Origin: JBELHR01 sp049606855
GTDB lineage: Bacteria; Bacteroidota; Bacteroidia; Flavobacteriales; Flavobacteriaceae
NCBI GenBank assembly: GCA_049606855.1
Contig: JBMYVY010000003.1
Span: forward strand, 62,001-126,000
Length of the DNA: 64,000 nt
Direction of reading: 5' to 3'
Shown: piece after piece, positions 59,471 through 64,000 of the stretch
How the letters are laid out: each line of letters starts with the position of its first letter
Numbering within the stretch: the stretch's first letter is position 1
The notes under the pieces: generated by a model
Told to the model about the DNA's origin: nothing
What the model saw: the letters and a program-made list of their open reading frames with translations, nothing else
Database searches by the model: none
Translations under genes and position numbers: made by a program

Positions 59471-61489
59471 TTAATTTTTTAATCCTGCTCGCTCTAAAAG
59501 AGCATCATTTGTAGGTTTTTGACCTCTAAAGGATTTATAAAGTTCCATAGGTTTAACCGTTCCTCCTTTTGAAAGTACGGTATCCTTAAATTTTTGTGCA
59601 ATTTCTTTATTGAAAATCCCCTTTTCTTTAAAATATGCGAATGCATCTGCATCCAAAACTTCCGCCCATTTATAAGAATAATACCCTGCGGAATATCCTC
59701 CTTGGAAGATATGAGAAAAAGCAGTTGACATACAGTTTTCCTTAGGACTTGGAAATAATCTTGTCGGCTGAAATGCTTTGAGTTCCTCTTGTTGCACATC
59801 AAAGTAGCCCATAGGATTTTCACCATGCCAATGCATATCTAAAATCCCAAAACTCAACTGTCTTAGAGTGGCCATTCCTTCAAGGAAATTTGAGGATGCT
59901 TTGATTTTGTCAATCAATTCTTGAGGAATCAGTTCTCCCGTTTCATAATGATGAGCGAATAGCGCCAAAGCCTCAGGTTCGTAGCACCAGTTTTCCAAAA
60001 CTTGAGAAGGAAGTTCTACAAAATCCCAAGCGACTGAAGTCCCCGACAAAGAAGGGTACTTTGTGTTTGCCAAAATTCCGTGCAGAGCATGACCAAATTC
60101 ATGGAACAGGGTCGTTACTTCGTTGAAATTTAACAGGGACGGCTTGTCTGATGTAGGAGGAGTGAAATTACATACAATGGATATATGAGGTCTTGAATCT
60201 TGCCACTGGGATTTATACGAGGTCATCCACGCTCCACCACGTTTTCCTTTTCGTGGAAAGAAGTCGGCATAAAATACCGCTTTATATTCACCGTTTTCTT
60301 TTACAATATAGGTTTGAACATCTTCGTGATAAGTTTCAATATCATCAGTTAACTCGAAAGTCAGATTAAAAAGTTTACCCGCTATTTCAAAAGCACCATT
60401 TAAGACATTTTCAAGTTTAAAATAGGGCCTTAAGGCCTCTTGGTCAAAATCAAATTTTTTCTTTTTCAGACGCTCTGCATAAAAACTTGAATCCCATTTT
60501 TCCAGATTTTCAATATGGTCTAGTTTTGCCAATCCTTCAAGTTCTTTTAGCTCCAATTGAGCAGCAGGCTTAGCCTTACTTAACAAATCGTTTAAAAAGT
60601 CTTTTACGGTTTCAGGGTTTTCCGCCATGCGTTCTTCTAAAACATAGGCTGCATGATTTTCATATCCTAATAAACGCGCTCGTTCAAATCGCTTTTTAAC
60701 GATGTCTAAAACAATTTGAGTATTGTTGTTAGTGTTGTCTTGAAAACCCTTTGAACCGAAAGCTAAGGATAACACTTTTCTTAGTTCTCTGTCCTCGCTA
60801 TAGGTCATAAAAGGGACAAAACTAGGATAGTCAAGTGTAAATAACCATCCTTTTAGGTTTTTCGATTTAGCAAGACTTTGTGCAGCTTGCTTAACCGATT
60901 CAGGAAGACCAGTGAGTTGCTCTTGATTTTCAATAAGCAATTCAAAAGCATTAGTGTCGGCAAGAACATGTTCTCCAAAGGACAATGAAAGTTTTGAAAG
61001 CTCCATATCTAAGGTTCTCAATTGTTCTTGATTTTCTGAATCAAGATTTGCTCCATTTCTGGCAAAGCCCTTGTATTTTTTTTCAAGAAGCATTTGTTGC
61101 TCACCGGTCAATTTTAATTTTTCGCGCTTTTCCCAAACATCCTTTACCCTCTCAAATAAAACAGGATTTAACTGAATATCGTTTGATAATGCACTTAATT
61201 TTGGACTGACTTCTTGAGCAATTTTTTGAATTTCCTCGTTCGTTTCCGCCGAGTTTAAATTAAAAAATATACTCGAAACTCGATCCAATTTTTTTCCGGA
61301 AAACTCTAGGCTTTCTATGGTGTTTTCAAAAGTTGCTTCTTCGGTATTTGAAACAATTTTATCTATATCTGATTTGGTCTCTTCGATCGCCTTTTCAAAA
61401 GCTTCAGGAAAGTCGGAACTTTTTATTTTTGAAAAGGGTGCAGTATCATAACTGGTATTGAAATTACTTAATAATGGATTATTGTTCAT
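59471..61489 (-). CDS. M3 family metallopeptidase (oligopeptidase A/Dcp-like)
   Basis: A 672-residue zinc peptidase. The motif TTLFHEFGHALHG supplies the HExxH ligands, with the third ligand Glu downstream in WDFVELPSQVLENW. No signal peptide is seen, so it is probably cytoplasmic and degrades short peptides. It is 2 bases after purE in the same unit. Confidence 0.92.
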   Translation of the reverse strand: MNNNPLLSNFNTSYDTAPFSKIKSSDFPEAFEKAIEETKSDIDKIVSNTEEATFENTIESLEFSGKKLDRVSSIFFNLNSAETNEEIQKIAQEVSPKLSALSNDIQLNPVLFERVKDVWEKREKLKLTGEQQMLLEKKYKGFARNGANLDSENQEQLRTLDMELSKLSLSFGEHVLADTNAFELLIENQEQLTGLPESVKQAAQSLAKSKNLKGWLFTLDYPSFVPFMTYSEDRELRKVLSLAFGSKGFQDNTNNNTQIVLDIVKKRFERARLLGYENHAAYVLEERMAENPETVKDFLNDLLSKAKPAAQLELKELEGLAKLDHIENLEKWDSSFYAERLKKKKFDFDQEALRPYFKLENVLNGAFEIAGKLFNLTFELTDDIETYHEDVQTYIVKENGEYKAVFYADFFPRKGKRGGAWMTSYKSQWQDSRPHISIVCNFTPPTSDKPSLLNFNEVTTLFHEFGHALHGILANTKYPSLSGTSVAWDFVELPSQVLENWCYEPEALALFAHHYETGELIPQELIDKIKASSNFLEGMATLRQLSFGILDMHWHGENPMGYFDVQQEELKAFQPTRLFPSPKENCMSTAFSHIFQGGYSAGYYSYKWAEVLDADAFAYFKEKGIFNKEIAQKFKDTVLSKGGTVKPMELYKSFRGQKPTNDALLERAGLKN

Positions 61490-61491
61490 GT

Positions 61492-61977
61492 TTAATAATT
61501 CAAATTTTCTGAAGCTTTGATAACCTTTTGTTTTAGTCCCTCTTTGTAGTCAACGATTCGATCTAAAACTGCCTTATCCGATGCACCTAATATTTGAGCT
61601 GCTAAAATACCAGCATTTTTTGCACCGTCTAAAGCTACAGTTGCAACAGGTACTCCTCCAGGCATTTGAAGTATGCTTAAAACTGAATCCCATCCGTCAA
61701 TCGAGTTTGATGATTTAACAGGCACCCCAATAACAGGTAGTGGGCTCATCGAAGCGACCATTCCTGGTAAATGAGCTGCACCTCCAGCTCCTGCAATGAT
61801 GACTTGAACACCTCGTTCATGTGCGCTAGTAGCATATTGAACTAATTTTTCTGGAGTTCTATGAGCAGAAACGATATCCACTTCATAGCTGATGCTTAAT
61901 TCTTTAAGTATATCAATAGCATCTTTCATAACTCTTAGATCAGAATCTGATCCCATAATAATTCCAACTCTATTCAT
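61492..61977 (-). CDS. purE: N5-carboxyaminoimidazole ribonucleotide mutase
   Basis: A 161-residue class I PurE, which moves the carboxyl group from N5-CAIR to give CAIR in purine synthesis. GIIMGSDSDLRVMKDA, DIVSAHRTPEKL and AGAGGAAHLPGMVAS are the family motifs. It overlaps purK by 8 bases, the usual purK-purE coupling. Confidence 0.97.
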   Translation of the reverse strand: MNRVGIIMGSDSDLRVMKDAIDILKELSISYEVDIVSAHRTPEKLVQYATSAHERGVQVIIAGAGGAAHLPGMVASMSPLPVIGVPVKSSNSIDGWDSVLSILQMPGGVPVATVALDGAKNAGILAAQILGASDKAVLDRIVDYKEGLKQKVIKASENLNY

Positions 61978-63124
61978 TGCTTATAACTTTTACTTGATTT
62001 TTCACTTGTTCAGCAAGTGCTCTGGCTTTACTCATTTCATTTGCAACCACCGTTACATGTCCCATTTTACGGAAGGGTTTCATTAACTTCTTTCCATAGA
62101 TATGTGGGGTTACACCAGGGAGTTTAAGAATGTCTTCCATTCCTTGATACACTACAGGTCCTTGATAGCCCTCAGCTCCTACTAGATTGACCATTACCGC
62201 CGGACATTTACTTTTTCCACTACCTAAAGGTAAGTCAAGAATGCTGCGAAGATGCTGTTCAAACTGACTTGTGTATGAGCCTTCAATTGAATAATGTCCC
62301 GAATTATGGGTCCTTGGAGCGACTTCATTTACTAAAATATCATCATGTTCAGTTTGGAACATCTCCACGGCCAAAAGACCAACATGACCAAAGCTGTCTG
62401 CTACCTTCAAGGCAACCTCTGTTGCTTTTTGTGAAACTTCCTCAGATATCCTAGCTGGACAGATCACGTATTCGACTTGATTTGCTTCAGGATGAAACTC
62501 CATCTCAACCACCGGATAATATTTTACTTCACCAGAAGGGCTTCTCGAGACAATAACCGCAAGTTCATTTTTAAATGGAATTAGTTCTTCCAAAATTCCC
62601 GGAACATCGTCTACCTTATCCACATCTTCTGCACCTCTTAAAATTTTCACTCCCATACCGTCGTATCCAAACTGAGCGGATTTCCATACAATAGGGTAAG
62701 CGTCATCTTGTATCAACTTTCTGAGTTCTTCCTTGTTTTCAAAACGCTTATATGGCGCAGTTGGGATTTCATTTTTTTCGTAGAAATCTTTTTGAATCCC
62801 CTTGTGCTGGATAGTTCTCAAAACATGGGGTTGAGGAAAAACTTGTAAGCCCTCTTTCTCCAATTGTTCAAGAGCATCAATGTTGATGTGTTCGATTTCA
62901 ATGGTCAACAAATCGACTTGTTTGCCAAAGGCATAAACCGCATCGTAATCCATTAAATTACCTTGAATAAAAGTATCGCAATAATTTTTACAAGGTGCAT
63001 CTGGATTCGCATCCATGATATAGGTTTGGACATCATATTTTATGCATTCTCGTAGAAGCATTCTTCCTAATTGTCCTCCTCCTAAAACACCGAGCTTAAA
63101 AGAGGATGAAAAATATCGATTCAT
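61970..63124 (-). CDS. purK: N5-carboxyaminoimidazole ribonucleotide synthase
   Basis: A 384-residue ATP-grasp ligase that carboxylates AIR. LGVLGGGQLGRMLL, WKSAQFGYDGMGVK and the EVAPRTHNSGHYSIEG metal/phosphate segment are visible. It starts the purK-purE-M3 peptidase-lpdA unit; a TATTTTTG -7 box lies at 63151-63144, with no clear -33. Confidence 0.97.
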   Translation of the reverse strand: MNRYFSSSFKLGVLGGGQLGRMLLRECIKYDVQTYIMDANPDAPCKNYCDTFIQGNLMDYDAVYAFGKQVDLLTIEIEHINIDALEQLEKEGLQVFPQPHVLRTIQHKGIQKDFYEKNEIPTAPYKRFENKEELRKLIQDDAYPIVWKSAQFGYDGMGVKILRGAEDVDKVDDVPGILEELIPFKNELAVIVSRSPSGEVKYYPVVEMEFHPEANQVEYVICPARISEEVSQKATEVALKVADSFGHVGLLAVEMFQTEHDDILVNEVAPRTHNSGHYSIEGSYTSQFEQHLRSILDLPLGSGKSKCPAVMVNLVGAEGYQGPVVYQGMEDILKLPGVTPHIYGKKLMKPFRKMGHVTVVANEMSKARALAEQVKNQVKVISNE

Positions 63125-63180
63125 GGTCTGAAGTAGTTTCCTACAAAAATAAGAGTTCCATTTAAATGAACTCCTTTCTT

Positions 63181-63603
63181 TTAGTAATTTCTTATCCTTA
63201 AAGTGGTAGCATTGATTTGACTAACGGCATATTCTTTTGCATAATAACTGTTATTCTCTCCTTGGGGACTCCCATCCAAAATAGAATACGAGTTCTGGTC
63301 ACATGAACAGGTCAATAGAATATTGTCAACTAAATCCATTGGATTACAACTATTCGCTTGCTGAGCAGGGCAAGCAGCATCGAATGCTCTGAATTGACTA
63401 TTGTTTAAGTTGTAAATATAAATTCCTTGGACTCCTTGTCGAGAATCAAATGCCGTCCCTCCAGGAACAATTAGGGATTGATATTGAGGCAGATTCATAT
63501 CTACCGTAAAATCTACGGGAACATTTGGTAATAAATCAGGACTTTCCGTGCCTTCACAGGAAACAAAAATCAAGGCCAAAACCAATAAAAAATTATACTT
63601 CAT
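63181..63603 (-). CDS. Small lipoprotein with degenerate Rieske-like domain
   Basis: A 140-residue lipoprotein from the ATG at 63603 (MKYNFLLVLALIFVSCEG; Cys at the lipobox). The C-terminal half resembles the Rieske-like small lipoproteins of Bacteroidota: FDAACPAQQANSC, then TCSCDQNSYSILDGSPQGE. Both cluster histidines are missing (C-P-A and C-S-C-D instead of C-x-H and C-x-x-H), so no 2Fe-2S cluster is expected. Function is unknown. It is divergent from greA. Confidence 0.7.
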   Translation of the reverse strand: MKYNFLLVLALIFVSCEGTESPDLLPNVPVDFTVDMNLPQYQSLIVPGGTAFDSRQGVQGIYIYNLNNSQFRAFDAACPAQQANSCNPMDLVDNILLTCSCDQNSYSILDGSPQGENNSYYAKEYAVSQINATTLRIRNY

Positions 63604-63621
63604 ACTATTGTTTAAAGACCT

Positions 63622-63650
63622 TTGCAATTTACAATTATTTTGTACATTTG
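63622..63650 (+). promoter_or_regulatory. greA promoter
   Basis: TTG (63622-63624), 18 bases, TACATTTG (63643-63650). The predicted start is near 63655, at the foot of a leader hairpin. Confidence 0.7.
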
Positions 63651-63657
63651 TTAGTCC

Positions 63658-63683
63658 GTCTCATTTATTTGAATGAGACTTTT
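63658..63683 (+). promoter_or_regulatory. Hairpin in the greA leader
   Basis: GTCTCATT (63658-63665) pairs with AATGAGAC (63672-63679) around TATTTG, then TTTT. It is at the transcript's 5' end, so it may be a stability hairpin or a weak attenuator. Confidence 0.5.
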
Positions 63684-63705
63684 GTATTAATATAAAGATG
63701 ATATT

Positions 63706-64000
63706 ATGGCTGAAGTGTCCTATTATACGGTGGAAGGCCTTCAAAAGTTGAAGGATGAGTTAGACCACTTAGAAAATGTTGAAAGACCTAGAGTTTCTCA
63801 AGAAATTGCTGATGCACGAGACAAAGGAGATTTAAGTGAAAATGCAGAGTATCATGCAGCTAAAGAAGAACAATCTCTGTTAGAGTTTAAAATAGCTAAA
63901 TTAAAACAAGTTGTAGCTACAGCTCGGGTTATTGATGAATCACAACTGGATAATTCCAAGATACTTATTCACAGTGTGGTAAAAATAAAAAACACCGTTA
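63706..64000 (+). CDS. greA: Transcription elongation factor GreA, N-terminal part
   Basis: The first 98 residues of GreA, which rescues backtracked RNA polymerase by stimulating transcript cleavage. The coiled-coil N-terminus has YYTVEGLQKLKDELDHL and the catalytic tip ARDKGDLSENAEYHAAKEE with the acidic pair. The gene runs off the window after the start of the FKBP-like C-terminal domain. The ATG at 63706 gives the standard MAEVSYYT start. Confidence 0.95.
   Translation, partial: MAEVSYYTVEGLQKLKDELDHLENVERPRVSQEIADARDKGDLSENAEYHAAKEEQSLLEFKIAKLKQVVATARVIDESQLDNSKILIHSVVKIKNTV

Noticed and set aside
59494..59826. 110-codon frame inside the M3 peptidase gene
   Set aside because: A shifted frame of the peptidase C-terminus, with no family features.

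Overview
The window is a gene-dense chromosomal segment from a bacterium of the phylum Bacteroidota, most likely class Flavobacteriia (order Flavobacteriales; family not resolved). The evidence is an alternative complex III operon followed by coxBA, a TonB-dependent receptor with a carboxypeptidase-regulatory-like N-terminus, DUF2723, SPOR-like, Rieske-like and CstB-like proteins, a bacterial GGGP synthase, an ArgF'-type transcarbamylase, and promoters of the Bacteroidota form TTG-N(18-21)-TAnnTTTG. The DNA is AT-rich, with no rRNA, CRISPR array, insertion sequence or phage gene seen. One tRNA gene (Gln, TTG) is present.

Layout. 1-4300: information-processing genes on the minus strand (rplM-rpsI, rpsB-tsf, pyrH) with an inverted nagX-like membrane gene between tsf and pyrH. 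4326-12658: polA, two thioredoxin-family genes (one without the CXXC), a polysaccharide deacetylase plus DUF2723 pair, tRNA-Gln and a tandem universal stress protein. 12700-17400: rimP-nusA-infB behind a leader with a terminator-like hairpin. 18005-29292: the respiratory operon actABCDEF-coxBA, quinol to cytochrome c to oxygen. 29356-34013: ruvB, a SulP transporter and sulfide/persulfide-handling genes. 34055-38551: TonB receptor under a TPP riboswitch, a PnuC/PnuT-type transporter, GGGP synthase and a phosphopantetheinyl transferase. 38629-48840: ahcY, comM, ppc, dsbD, tilS, pabB. 48956-57999: a single long arginine operon (GNAT, argG, argC, proC, argD, argF', argB, argE, argH), which covers glutamate to arginine with succinylated intermediates likely. 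58036-64000: lpdA, an M3 peptidase, purE, purK, a small lipoprotein and the start of greA.

The most notable observation is the roughly 290-nt leader of the arginine operon. It encodes two short arginine-rich open reading frames in tandem: 21 codons with 6 Arg, and 33 codons with 6 Arg including CGC CGC CGC. The first starts at or within a base or so of the predicted transcript 5' end and its Arg codons lie in a strong hairpin. The second ends in a GC hairpin followed by seven T. This looks like ribosome-mediated attenuation of arginine biosynthesis, a mechanism I do not know to be described for an arginine operon in this phylum. The fold and mechanism are inferred.

Other points worth attention: a PolA whose three 3'-5' exonuclease motifs are all degenerate; an ActA with seven CXXCH motifs through a tandem duplication of an N-terminal cytochrome domain; a ComM without its Cys-rich insert; structured leaders on rplM, rpsB, rimP and greA; a TPP riboswitch with a readable terminator platform; a nested inverted-repeat element downstream of ppc; and a ruvB promoter embedded in the cox terminator.
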